Assembly (NCBI GenBank): GCA_900544385.1 | Contig: UQVD01000076.1 | Location: 1-9,419, forward strand | Direction of reading: 5' to 3' | Source of the DNA: an uncultured Collinsella sp. | GTDB taxonomy: Bacteria > Actinomycetota > Coriobacteriia > Coriobacteriales > Coriobacteriaceae | DNA length: 9,419 bases | Part shown: one piece after another, positions 1 to 6,860 of the stretch | How positions within the stretch are numbered: the first letter of the stretch is position 1 | How the letters are laid out: each line of letters starts with the position of its first letter | Notes under the pieces: generated by a model | Database searches by the model: none | Seen by the model: the letters and a program-made list of their open reading frames with translations, nothing else | Told to the model about the DNA's origin: nothing | Program-made: the position numbers and the translations under genes

Positions 1-29
1 TGGGCTCGGAGATGTGTAATAAGAGACAG
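1..29. other. Nextera tagmentation adapter remnant (non-genomic)
   Basis: The first 29 bases match the inner part of the Illumina Nextera read-2 adapter followed by the 19-bp Tn5 mosaic end, ending in AAGAGACAG. There is one extra A in the middle of the mosaic end (TGTAATAAG where TGTATAAG is expected), which looks like a sequencing or assembly indel. Genomic sequence begins at about base 30. The reverse-strand frame of ettA stays open through the adapter, so an automatic caller would append a false C-terminal tail to that protein. Confidence 0.96.
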
Positions 30-1049
30 GTGCTCGTACAGCACGCGGTCGCCGAAAGCCTTCGACACGTCGTGCGCCTCGATCACCACGTCGCCCAGGC
101 GCGGGCCGTTGGGGATGAATATTTCGAGCTTCTCCTCCTTCTGCTTCGTGTCCTCGTTCATCATCTTGTCGTAGGCCGACAGACGCGCCTTGGACTTGGC
201 ATGGCGGCCCGAGGGGGACATGCGCACCCACTCCAGCTCGCGCTCGAGGGTCTTGCGGCGCTTCGATTCCTGCTTCTCCTCCATGGCCATGCGGGTGGTC
301 TTCTGGTCGAGCCAGCCCGAGTAGTTACCCTTCCAGGGAATACCCTCGCCGCGATCCAGCTCCAGGATCCAGCCCGCCACGTTGTCGAGGAAATAGCGGT
401 CGTGGGTGACGGCGATCACCGTACCCTTGTACTGCTGCAAATGTTGTTCGAGCCAGTCGATCGACTCGGCGTCGAGGTGGTTCGTGGGCTCGTCGAGCAG
501 CAGCAGGTCGGGAGCCTCGAGCAGCAGCTTGCACAGGGCCACGCGACGGCGCTCGCCACCGGAAAGCACGTTAACCGGCATGTCGGAATCGGGCAGCTGC
601 AGGGCGTCCATGGCCTGGCCGAGCTTGGAATCGATATCCCAGCCGTCGGCGGCGTCGATCTCGTCCTGGAGCTTGCCCATCTCGGCCATGAGGGCGTCCA
701 TGTCGCAATCCGGGTCGCACATCTCCTCGCCGATCTTATTGAAGCGATCGACCTTGGCGATCATATCGCCAAACGCCATGCGCACGTTCTCGATGACGGT
801 CTTGTCGTCGTCGAGCGGCGGCTCCTGCTGCAGGATGCCCACAGTGTAGCCGGGGGTGAGCCTGGCATCGCCGTTGGAGACCTCCTCGATGCCGGCCATA
901 ATCTTGAGCAGGGTCGACTTGCCCATACCGTTGGGGCCCACGACGCCGATCTTGGCACCGGGGTAGAAGCTCAGGGTCACGTCGTCAAGGATCACCTTGT
1001 CGCCATGGGCCTTGCGAGCCTGATACATCTGGTAGATAAACTCCGCCAT
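30..1049 (-). CDS. ettA: Energy-dependent translational throttle protein EttA (ABC-F ATPase), 3' end missing
   Basis: EttA is a cytosolic ABC-F ATPase that binds the ribosomal E site and gates entry into elongation according to the ATP/ADP ratio. The first 340 codons are present of about 555 usual in the family; the rest lies beyond the adapter. The N-terminus reads MAEFIYQM, close to the E. coli start. Visible are the first Walker A, GPNGMGKS (residues 38-45), a negatively charged arm insertion (about 95-155), the ABC signature LSGGE (162-166), Walker B LLLLDEPTNH (182-191), and the switch histidine in THDRYF (H216). A charged linker follows from about 245, and the fragment stops at the opening of the second ABC domain. 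The arm and the DRGEGIPWKGNYSGWL stretch point to EttA rather than Uup or YheS. The start is the only good ATG; its Shine-Dalgarno (AAAGGA, about 12 bases away) is weak. It lies downstream of the sdpI terminator and so should have its own promoter, which I could not place. Confidence 0.95.
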
Positions 1050-1140
1050 TTGCCTGTTCTATCCTTTCTACCTGCTGTTTCCCTATTCTTGATTCGCTTT
1101 AGTAGAAACGAAATGAGGGAACCAGCTCTGAAACGTAACG

Positions 1141-1168
1141 AAAAAGGGGCATGGTTGCCCATACCCCC
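1141..1168 (-). terminator. Intrinsic terminator downstream of sdpI
   Basis: On the minus strand a hairpin with two 9-base arms (1146-1154 and 1159-1167, one C-A mismatch) and a 4-base loop is followed at once by TTTTT (1145-1141). It starts about 66 bases past the sdpI stop and lies before ettA. It probably ends the sdpR-sdpI transcript and insulates ettA. The rest of 1050-1233 shows no gene. Confidence 0.7.
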
Positions 1169-1233
1169 TAATACTACCTGGGAAAAGTCCCCCGGAACAT
1201 ACTATGAACTGCGTACGCTAGTTTTCCGCAACC

Positions 1234-1938
1234 TTAACGAGCGGCTCGCTGCGATTTGCGCCACAACAGATACGAGTAGACGTAAACGGCTCCAACCGAA
1301 CCAAACGCCAGAGCCGCAATCACCGCGGCGACGACTTCACTCGAAAGCACGCTGCCTGCCACGCCCATCACAATCAGGCCAATACCCAGCACCATAAAGC
1401 AGGCGCCGCCAAAACGCTGCGTACGGCGCCAGTTCTCGGGATCGGCAAGCGCCCAGGGTGTCTTGATACCGAGCGTATAGTTCTGCTTCACACGCGGCAA
1501 GTAGTTGCCTACGCCGATGAACAGCAAACCGACAACACCGGAAATCAGCACGTTAACCGAACCGACCGCCGGCACTACGCCCCAGACCGTAAGCTCTCCC
1601 AGCCAGCTTATGGCGCACATGAACAAGGTGAAGGCGATTACGAAGCCCTGGTAGAACTTGCCCGAGGTTCGATATGCCTCACCTTTGGGGTCGATGCGCG
1701 GCACCATGCAGAACATTGCGAGAAGCGCCAGAGGCAGCACGCCGAGCGCGGAGGCCATCCAACTAGGACCCCAACCGTCGACGGCGCCGTTCGCGCCCCA
1801 GTGCGTGGGAATCTGTGCAGGCAGGCTCGGCATCACCATGAGGTGCGCTACAACATTAATAGCGCAGACCACAACAAGCATGGCCCACACGCGCGACGAT
1901 ACCCCCGTGGCGTGAATGCCCTTGTTTTCGTTATTCAT
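1234..1938 (-). CDS. sdpI: SdpI-family integral membrane protein (DUF1648 + SdpI domains)
   Basis: The 234-residue protein has the two-part layout of the SdpI family. An N-terminal DUF1648-like segment carries IPTHWGANGAVDGWGPSW (about 43-60). The SdpI domain carries NYLPRVKQNYTLGIKTPWAL (about 145-164) followed by DPENWRRTQRFGG. Six hydrophobic segments are visible at about 16-36, 60-80, 98-118, 122-144, 177-198 and 201-224. In Bacillus subtilis, SdpI gives immunity to the SdpC killing peptide and, when bound by it, holds the repressor SdpR at the membrane. No sdpC-like toxin gene is in the window, so here it may protect against peptides from other cells or act as an envelope sensor. I chose the ATG at 1938 over an in-frame GTG at 1947, because AAGGTGAT sits 4 bases before this ATG and would lie across the GTG. 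The start overlaps the sdpR stop by 8 bases (ATGAATAA), implying coupled translation. Confidence 0.88.
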   Translation of the reverse strand: MNNENKGIHATGVSSRVWAMLVVVCAINVVAHLMVMPSLPAQIPTHWGANGAVDGWGPSWMASALGVLPLALLAMFCMVPRIDPKGEAYRTSGKFYQGFVIAFTLFMCAISWLGELTVWGVVPAVGSVNVLISGVVGLLFIGVGNYLPRVKQNYTLGIKTPWALADPENWRRTQRFGGACFMVLGIGLIVMGVAGSVLSSEVVAAVIAALAFGSVGAVYVYSYLLWRKSQRAAR

Positions 1939-2209
1939 CCTTATCACCTTCCGTGTTTGTAAAGCCCATAAACCAACCGATCAAGTCCTGCATGACGGTG
2001 GTGTTTAAGCTGTAAACGATGTTTTGGCCATGACGTTCGTCGGTCACCAACCCGGCGTTTTTGAGCGTCGCCAAGTGATGGCTCAACGACGGCTTGCTGA
2101 TGTCAAAATGCTCGGCAAGCTCCCCGGCCGTGCAATTGCCCTCGCGCAGCAGTTCCAAAATGTGACGCCGTGTAGGATCGGCCAGCGCCTTAAAACCCTC
2201 TCCCGGCAT
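1931..2209 (-). CDS. sdpR: ArsR-family autorepressor SdpR
   Basis: This 92-residue winged-helix repressor starts MPGEGFKALADPTRRHILELL, the classic ArsR/SdpR opening. It has the HTH region TAGELAEHFDISKPSLSHHL (27-46) and the wing ERHGQNIVYSLNTT (58-71). The C-terminal QDLIGWFMGF segment (74-83) matches SdpR rather than metal-sensing ArsR proteins, and no CxC metal-site pair is present. SdpR represses its own operon and in Bacillus is relieved when SdpI sequesters it at the membrane. The longest open frame begins at 2227 (MMRGGL), but AGGAGG lies just 4 bases before the ATG at 2209 and within that extension. The ATG at 2209 also gives the family's usual length, so it is preferred. The gene overlaps sdpI by 8 bases. 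Confidence 0.9.
   Translation of the reverse strand: MPGEGFKALADPTRRHILELLREGNCTAGELAEHFDISKPSLSHHLATLKNAGLVTDERHGQNIVYSLNTTVMQDLIGWFMGFTNTEGDKDE
1943..1950 (-). promoter_or_regulatory. Ribosome binding site of sdpI inside sdpR
   Basis: AAGGTGAT on the minus strand, within the last codons of sdpR, lies 4 bases before the ATG at 1938 (its AAGGTG core is 6 bases away). It overlaps the alternative GTG at 1947, which favours the ATG start. Confidence 0.65.
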
Positions 2210-2243
2210 AAGACCTCCTCTCATCATCTCTCATGACGTGCAC

Positions 2244-2272
2244 ACTATACTCAATATTTAGATGTTTGTCTA
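2244..2272 (-). promoter_or_regulatory. Sigma70-type promoter of sdpR-sdpI
   Basis: On the minus strand the -35 element TAGACA (2272-2267) and the -10 element TATAGT (2249-2244) are separated by exactly 17 bases. Each differs from consensus at one position. Transcription should start near 2237, about 28 bases before the sdpR ATG. Confidence 0.72.
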
Positions 2273-2281
2273 ACTATCTAA
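2258..2281. promoter_or_regulatory. Putative SdpR operator overlapping the -35 element
   Basis: TTAGA (2258-2262) and TCTAA (2269-2273) form an inverted repeat with a 6-base centre that covers the -35 element. A third half-site, TCTAA, follows at 2277-2281, 8 bases further on. A dyad over the promoter of an ArsR-type gene is where an autorepressor would bind. That SdpR itself binds here is inference. Confidence 0.5.
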
Positions 2282-2338
2282 TCGCAATGCTTCAAACCAC
2301 ATCAAAGCAAACGCCATCGCAACCTATGGGCGATTACC

Positions 2339-2344
2339 TATAAT
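2339..2344 (+). promoter_or_regulatory. Probable -10 element of the tcdA-tatD promoter
   Basis: A perfect TATAAT lies 44 bases before the tcdA ATG. No clear -35 is present at 16-18 bases spacing (the bases there read roughly ATCGCA), so the promoter is only partly supported. It diverges from the sdpR promoter, with about 65 bases between them. Confidence 0.5.
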
Positions 2345-2388
2345 GGCGATAGCTAAAACACGATTCGCTTCCCCATCGGAGGATATTT

Positions 2389-3186
2389 ATGACCGAAACC
2401 ACAGCCGCAACTCCCATCGAGACACGCGACACCAAGCTCGAGATTATCATGGGCCGCGAGGCACTCGATAAGCTCGCCGATGCTACGGTGCTAGTGCTCG
2501 GCTGCGGAGGCGTGGGCTCCAACTGCTGCGAGGCACTCGCCCGCGGCGGCATCGGTCATTTCGTCATTCTGGATAAGGACATCATCGCGCCCAGCAATAT
2601 CAATCGCCAGGCCATCGCCTTTCACAGCACCGTCGGCAAGCGCAAAGTCGACGTCATGGAGGCTATGATTCACGACATCAACCCTACCGCTACCGTCATC
2701 AAGCGCACCGAATACCTGCTGAGCGACAACATCGATGATTTCTTCGCGAGCGTTTTGGAGCAGACGGACGGCAAGCTCGACTACGTCGTCGACGCCATCG
2801 ACACCATCTCGGCCAAGCTCACCATTGCCAAATATGCTCAGGACCACGACATTCGTTTGGTTAGCTCCATGGGCGGGGCCAACAAGCTCCATCCCGAGTG
2901 CCTCCGCTTTGCCGACATTTTCGATACGGTACGCGACCCCATGAGCCGCATCATGCGCAAAGAATGTAAGAAGCGCGGAATCAAGAGTCTGCACGTGCTG
3001 TTTAGCTGCGAGGAATCGGTTAAGACACAGCCCCGCGACCCTTCCAACATCCACGAGCGTACCGAGCTCGGAACCGCCAGTTTTATGCCGCCCATCATGG
3101 GTCAGATGATTGCCGGCGAGGTTATCCGCCAGATCAGCGGCCGCGGCACCGAACGTGTACGCTCCGATGGCCAGCGCCTGGACTAG
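2389..3186 (+). CDS. tcdA: tRNA threonylcarbamoyladenosine dehydratase TcdA (CsdL), E1-like
   Basis: TcdA is a cytosolic ThiF/MoeB/HesA-type (E1-like) enzyme. It uses ATP to dehydrate t6A at position 37 of ANN-decoding tRNAs to cyclic t6A, which strengthens decoding. The 265-residue length matches the family (E. coli about 268). Seen in the sequence are the nucleotide-binding GCGGVGS (38-44), the ILDKD motif (60-64), NINRQ (70-74), the VGKRKVDVM stretch (82-90) and DAIDTISAK (135-143), all typical of this branch. The ATG at 2389 follows GGAGG (2378-2382) by 6 bases, a strong start. It is the first gene of a unit with tatD and diverges from sdpR. Its usual sulfur-transfer partners (csdA, csdE) are not in the window. 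The CxxC pairs of MoeB/ThiF zinc sites are absent, which argues against a thiamine or molybdopterin role. Confidence 0.92.
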   Translation: MTETTAATPIETRDTKLEIIMGREALDKLADATVLVLGCGGVGSNCCEALARGGIGHFVILDKDIIAPSNINRQAIAFHSTVGKRKVDVMEAMIHDINPTATVIKRTEYLLSDNIDDFFASVLEQTDGKLDYVVDAIDTISAKLTIAKYAQDHDIRLVSSMGGANKLHPECLRFADIFDTVRDPMSRIMRKECKKRGIKSLHVLFSCEESVKTQPRDPSNIHERTELGTASFMPPIMGQMIAGEVIRQISGRGTERVRSDGQRLD

Positions 3187-3200
3187 CGGAACGCGCCGAG

Positions 3201-3983
3201 ATGGAGCCCCGGTTATTTGATGCACACTGCCATCTTGATTTGATGGCATACCCGAATGCTGTTGCCGACGAAACTGCGGCTATAGGACTGGGGGTCTTTG
3301 ATTGCGGGGTCGACCCACGCGACTTCGCGGCAGCAAAAAAGCGTGCCAGCCGCTACCCAAACATTATCGCGGGCGTCGGCCTCCATCCCTGGTGGCTCGC
3401 CGACGGCCGCTGCGGTCCTGCCGAAGTCAATCTGCTTTGCGAAGTTGCCGCCCAAGAGCACTACATCGGCGAAGTCGGACTCGACTTTTCCGCGCGCTTT
3501 GCTGGAAGTGAGCCGCTACAAATACAGGCACTTAACCGGCTCTGCGATGCGCTCGTGCAGCATCCTCTTACCGGGCGCGTGATATCAATTCACGCCGTTC
3601 GTTCGGCAGGAGCCGTACTGGACGTCCTCGAATCGCATGGACTACTCATCCCAAACCCCGACTCCCCCGTTATCATCTTCCACTGGTTTAGCGGTACTTC
3701 GGACGAACTCGTCCGCGCGCGTAATGCGGGCTGTTATTTTTCCGTCAACGAACGCATGCTCGCGACCAAGCGCGGTCGCGAATACGCACGACAGATTCCA
3801 CTCGATCGTTTACTGCTCGAGACCGATGCACCAGCGGAGGCAAACACAGAAACAAGCGCGCAGTCGCTCATCAGATCGCTCGCAAGGACCTCGATGCGCA
3901 TTGCCTCACTCAAAAACTGTGACGCAAAGCGCATCGAGTCGGTAGTTTTAGCAAATGCGCACGCTGTTTTTGACCTTCGCTAA
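3201..3983 (+). CDS. tatD: TatD-family metal-dependent DNase/hydrolase
   Basis: TatD proteins are cytosolic TIM-barrel nucleases with a two-metal site, known for 3'-5' exonuclease activity on single-stranded DNA and RNA and linked to DNA repair. The 260-residue protein keeps all expected metal ligands: the HxH motif DAHCHLD (H9, H11), E91 in GEVGLD, H131 in SIHAV, H161 in FHWFSG and D209 in ETDAP. The stretch after ETDAP is unusual. Most TatD proteins have a tyrosine-proline and an RGKRNEP-like motif here, but this one reads AEANTETSAQ, so it belongs to a divergent subfamily and its substrate may differ. It starts 14 bases after the tcdA stop with only a weak ribosome-binding site, suggesting translational coupling. 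The HxH motif forces the start to be this first ATG. Confidence 0.85.
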   Translation: MEPRLFDAHCHLDLMAYPNAVADETAAIGLGVFDCGVDPRDFAAAKKRASRYPNIIAGVGLHPWWLADGRCGPAEVNLLCEVAAQEHYIGEVGLDFSARFAGSEPLQIQALNRLCDALVQHPLTGRVISIHAVRSAGAVLDVLESHGLLIPNPDSPVIIFHWFSGTSDELVRARNAGCYFSVNERMLATKRGREYARQIPLDRLLLETDAPAEANTETSAQSLIRSLARTSMRIASLKNCDAKRIESVVLANAHAVFDLR

Positions 3984-4004
3984 CCCCTGTGGGCAAAAAT
4001 GCCA

Positions 4005-4035
4005 AGGGACATGCGAATCGCACAACGCAGTCCCT
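4005..4035. terminator. Hairpin between convergent tatD and FGGY kinase genes
   Basis: AGGGAC (4005-4010) pairs with GTCCCT (4030-4035), and an inner TGCG/CGCA stem (4012-4015 with 4026-4029) extends it, with one bulged A and a 10-base loop. On the minus strand a T-run (3999-3995) follows only after five or more intervening bases. On the plus strand there is none. It is a plausible but weak terminator for the minus-strand operon, lying 27 bases past its last stop. Confidence 0.35.
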
Positions 4036-4062
4036 ATTGGTAGGCAGTACAGTTCGGCAGCA

Positions 4063-5580
4063 TTACACCAATTCGTGCATGAGATCACAGTTGCGTGCAT
4101 ACAATTCGTCAAAGATATGACGACGCGACGCATATAACTCGTGGGCAGCCATATCGGGCTCGATTGTTTGCGCAACGCCAAGGACTCGGGCGAGTTCATC
4201 CCATGATGCATAAGCGCCACCTGCGAGAGCTGCCATGATGGCATCACCGAAGCATGCGCCCACCGTAACCTTGGCAACCGAGACCTCGCGCCCGCATACG
4301 TCGGCGATAGCCTGCATCCAAACTGGATTCTTGGTTCCACCTCCGACAAGCATAATGCGCCCAATTGGCAGTCCATGCTCTCGCTCGATAATGTCGACAT
4401 GGGATGCAACGGTATACGCGACGCCTTCCAAGGCGGCGCGAACCATATGGGCTCGCGTATGCCTTCCGGTCAGGCCAAAGAAGACGCCACGCGCCTCGGG
4501 ATCGTTGAGCGGAGTACGCTCCCCCGCAAAGTACGGCAGACACAGGAGCCCATCGGCACCCGGCGCCACGTCGGCGGCATCATTCGCCATAACCGAATAG
4601 GCATCGGGACCACCGTGGCCCTCGGCCTCTACGGCGTCGCGATACAGCTCTTGGCGCAGCCACGATGTGAGTGCGCCCGCCGTATTGGTCCCCGCGCAAA
4701 TCCCGTAAGTTCCGGGAATGATAAACGTCCCCGGCCACAGGCGGGCATCATCGATCATATGATCAGCTAGGTAGATGAAATACGCCGTACTCCCCAACTG
4801 AACCATCATATCGCCGGGACGGAATACACCCGTCGAAATGGCCTCGGCACCAGAGTCGCCCGTTCCCACTAAGACAGGTGTCCCTGCCGCGAGCCCCGTC
4901 GCCTCAGCCGCACGCTGCGTAATCACCCCGGCAATATCGGTAGCCGACATCACCTCCGCCATCTGGTCAGGCCGGCAGAAACGAGCACATTCCCGAGCAT
5001 CAACCTTCCAGGTGTAGCGGTCGTATAGGGGAAGAAAATCCTCCGCTAAATAACGGTCCACCGTAAAACGCCCCGTCAACTTTGCGCACAGAAACGATGA
5101 CGCCGTCAGGAACTTCGCGGCACGTTCGTGCACCTCGGGCATATTCTCCTTAAACCACAAGATCTTGGGAGCAATATCTGACGAACAGGGATCATGCCCG
5201 AAAAGCTCGCGTGCGCGATCTGACCCATATTCGGAAAGGAGCTCGTCAATCTGCGGCTTCGAACGTGCATCGACTCCATACAAAATCGCGGGCGCCAGCG
5301 CGTTGCACTCGGTATCGACCGGCACACAGTCGCAACCCAATGCGGAAAGGCCCACGCATCCGATCTGTGCCGCGTTAACCCCCGATCGCGCCACCAGCTC
5401 GCGCGACAAGCGGCAAAAATCGCCCCACCAAACTGCCTCCGCATCATGCTGGTACCATCCATCACACGGGTTGTCCGTCTCGTGTCCACAAGAAGCTTGG
5501 CAAACGATGTTGCATCGATCATCGATTAAAACGCCTTTAGAGGCGCTTGTCCCAATATCAATACCCAGATAGAGCGCCAT
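4063..5580 (-). CDS. FGGY-family carbohydrate kinase (xylulokinase-like, substrate unknown)
   Basis: FGGY kinases phosphorylate sugars or polyols with ATP in the cytosol. This 505-residue protein is full length. It has the N-terminal phosphate-binding motif LGIDIGTSASK (5-15), the catalytic aspartate in GTGDSGAEA (D242), the xylulokinase-type FAGERTPLNDPEARG stretch (351-365) and the C-terminal ATP motif LVGGGTKNPVW (411-421). The overall pattern is closest to xylulokinases. However, the MHG substrate signature those enzymes carry after the first strand set is replaced by LGCDCVPVD (81-89), so D-xylulose is unlikely to be the substrate. It is the last gene of the cluster, 6 bases after the BtpA-like gene, with GGGGAG about 9 bases before the ATG. 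The context suggests it phosphorylates a product released by the upstream enzymes. Confidence 0.85.
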   Translation of the reverse strand: MALYLGIDIGTSASKGVLIDDRCNIVCQASCGHETDNPCDGWYQHDAEAVWWGDFCRLSRELVARSGVNAAQIGCVGLSALGCDCVPVDTECNALAPAILYGVDARSKPQIDELLSEYGSDRARELFGHDPCSSDIAPKILWFKENMPEVHERAAKFLTASSFLCAKLTGRFTVDRYLAEDFLPLYDRYTWKVDARECARFCRPDQMAEVMSATDIAGVITQRAAEATGLAAGTPVLVGTGDSGAEAISTGVFRPGDMMVQLGSTAYFIYLADHMIDDARLWPGTFIIPGTYGICAGTNTAGALTSWLRQELYRDAVEAEGHGGPDAYSVMANDAADVAPGADGLLCLPYFAGERTPLNDPEARGVFFGLTGRHTRAHMVRAALEGVAYTVASHVDIIEREHGLPIGRIMLVGGGTKNPVWMQAIADVCGREVSVAKVTVGACFGDAIMAALAGGAYASWDELARVLGVAQTIEPDMAAHELYASRRHIFDELYARNCDLMHELV

Positions 5581-5586
5581 AGGTGC

Positions 5587-6396
5587 CTACTCCCCTCGCG
5601 CCGTACGAGCGGCAGCCATAAAACGAGCTACCCGCTCAACATCGACCGGGGCATCCAGCTTTCCGTCGCACTTTAAGCACGTGCCGACAAACGCACCATC
5701 GTAGTGAGCGAATACGTCAGCCACGGTATTTTCGCGACAACCGGTGCCACATACCACAGGTACTTCGCCAACACGCTCGCGGACTTCATCGGCAAGCTCG
5801 CCCGAAGCGCCACGACCGGCAGCCGAACCGCCGATGACCATTGCATCCGGAAGGCAATTAAAGAGAAGTGAATCGGCAATGTCCGCAGTCGTGCGGTCGT
5901 TGAGATAAACCTCCCCCTCGCTCGTGATGAAGTGAAAAAGCTTGAGGTCATCCAGGCGCAGCGCCGCCTTGCGACGCATGGTGTGCGCGAAATCTCGATT
6001 AATCAGCCCGAGATCACCGGCCCAGGCACCGCAAAAATTGCAGCGCGTGAACTGCGCATCGACAGCAGCGCACAGCTCGATTGTGGCATCACCGTCGTAA
6101 ATAGCCTCGGCTCCCCAAGGGGTCGACAGATCATGGGACAGAGCTCCGATTACATAGCCCATCGATGCAAGGGTTGAGGGAGAAACGTGCTGCTCATAGG
6201 GCATCGAGAGCTCATTGCTAATCAAAATGCCATCGACACCGCCCTGTTGCAACGCCTCGAGATCGCGCTTGGCGGCTTCCACGACCTGCGACACGCTTCC
6301 ACCCGGGTAATACAGTGGGTCGCCCGGCAGAGGACGCAGGTGCAGCATTCCGATAACCGGCTTTTCGGTCTTGAACATCGAAGTTAGAAACGACAT
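5587..6396 (-). CDS. BtpA/SgcQ-family TIM-barrel protein
   Basis: The family is named after cyanobacterial BtpA (needed for photosystem I accumulation) and E. coli SgcQ from a cryptic sugar operon; its reaction is not firmly established. The family opening KPVIGMLHLRPLPGDP is at 12-27. The C-terminal half shows VIGGSAAGRGAS (187-198), VVCGTGCRENTVADVF (214-229) and DGAFVGTCLKCDG (233-245), the phosphate-loop-like segments expected of a ribulose-phosphate-binding type barrel. Length (269 residues) equals SgcQ. The longest frame starts at 6411, but AAGGAG (6408-6403) lies inside that extension and exactly 6 bases before the ATG at 6396, so the shorter start is used. A gut actinobacterium has no photosystem, so a role in sugar-phosphate metabolism with the neighbouring kinases is the natural reading; that is inference. 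Confidence 0.82.
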   Translation of the reverse strand: MSFLTSMFKTEKPVIGMLHLRPLPGDPLYYPGGSVSQVVEAAKRDLEALQQGGVDGILISNELSMPYEQHVSPSTLASMGYVIGALSHDLSTPWGAEAIYDGDATIELCAAVDAQFTRCNFCGAWAGDLGLINRDFAHTMRRKAALRLDDLKLFHFITSEGEVYLNDRTTADIADSLLFNCLPDAMVIGGSAAGRGASGELADEVRERVGEVPVVCGTGCRENTVADVFAHYDGAFVGTCLKCDGKLDAPVDVERVARFMAAARTARGE

Positions 6397-6402
6397 AGCG
6401 TG

Positions 6403-6408
6403 CTCCTT
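6403..6408 (-). promoter_or_regulatory. Ribosome binding site setting the BtpA-like start
   Basis: AAGGAG on the minus strand lies 6 bases before the ATG at 6396 and within the N-terminal extension of the longer frame, which it therefore argues against. Confidence 0.7.
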
Positions 6409-6429
6409 CATAGGGTTATTGCAGGGACG

Positions 6430-6858
6430 TTACTCCCCCAGCACCTCGACGTACACTTTTCGCTTCTGCGGACCGTCAAACTCCGCAAGATAGATGTTCT
6501 GGGCACTTCCGCACACGATGTGGCCATCTTGGACGGGAAAGAAGCAACTGTTCCCACAAATCATGCTCTTGATATGCCCACAGGAGTTGTTGCCGGTGGC
6601 TCCATAGCTCGGCAGGAAGTGTGCATGTGCATAGGGGGCATCGAGTGGGGCGATGCGATCAAGCGTTTCCATAAGATCCGTCTCCACGCAGGGCAGCCCC
6701 TCGTTTACCACGATTCCACAGGTCGTATGCGACAAAATAATCGCTGCCAAGCCATTGGTCACCGAGCTGCGTTCGATGGCAGCGTGCACGTCTTCGGTAA
6801 TATCGATGAACTGGTCCGGAGCAGTCGATAGATAGCTCAATGTTTCGAGCGTCACCAT
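6430..6858 (-). CDS. YjbQ/UPF0047-family protein
   Basis: A 142-residue small protein of the UPF0047 (YjbQ) family, trimeric in solved structures; E. coli YjbQ has a weak thiamine-phosphate-synthase-like activity, but the true role is unknown. Conserved features are DITEDVHAAI (19-28), SHTTCGIVVNEG (43-54), GHIKSMICGNS (94-104) with the invariant-type histidine H95, and EFDGPQKRKVYVEV (126-139), the family's closing signature. It departs from the common pattern: the usual tryptophan in the LGTWQ motif is absent (CGSAQ, 116-120), and the NADAH stretch reads NNSCGH. It starts 2 bases after the stop of the amidohydrolase-like gene, so the two are almost certainly coupled. Its placement inside a sugar-kinase operon argues against thiamine synthesis and for a role in the local pathway. 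Confidence 0.82.
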   Translation of the reverse strand: MVTLETLSYLSTAPDQFIDITEDVHAAIERSSVTNGLAAIILSHTTCGIVVNEGLPCVETDLMETLDRIAPLDAPYAHAHFLPSYGATGNNSCGHIKSMICGNSCFFPVQDGHIVCGSAQNIYLAEFDGPQKRKVYVEVLGE

Positions 6859-6860
6859 GT

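Noticed and set aside
1071..1140. Promoter for ettA on the minus strand
   Set aside because: AT-richer patches such as TTTCAG and TACTAA are present, but no pair with proper spacing could be defended by eye.
12..1397. 461-codon open frame on the plus strand
   Set aside because: It starts inside the adapter and runs antisense to ettA and the end of sdpI; the encoded residues show low-complexity leucine/histidine/valine bias and no family motifs.
2491..3249. 252-codon frame antisense to tcdA
   Set aside because: It is a shadow of the GC-rich third-position pattern in tcdA; the composition is typical of antisense frames and there is no ribosome-binding site.
2389..3983. E1-like protein plus TatD nuclease as a phage-defence module (Qat- or CBASS-like)
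   Set aside because: The E1-like protein has the full TcdA pattern and housekeeping length. There is no cyclase, ATPase, QueC-like or E2 partner, and both genes fit core metabolism.
6397..6411. Longer start of the BtpA-like protein (MKEHAM)
   Set aside because: The extension contains the AAGGAG site that serves the ATG at 6396, and the shorter protein matches family length.
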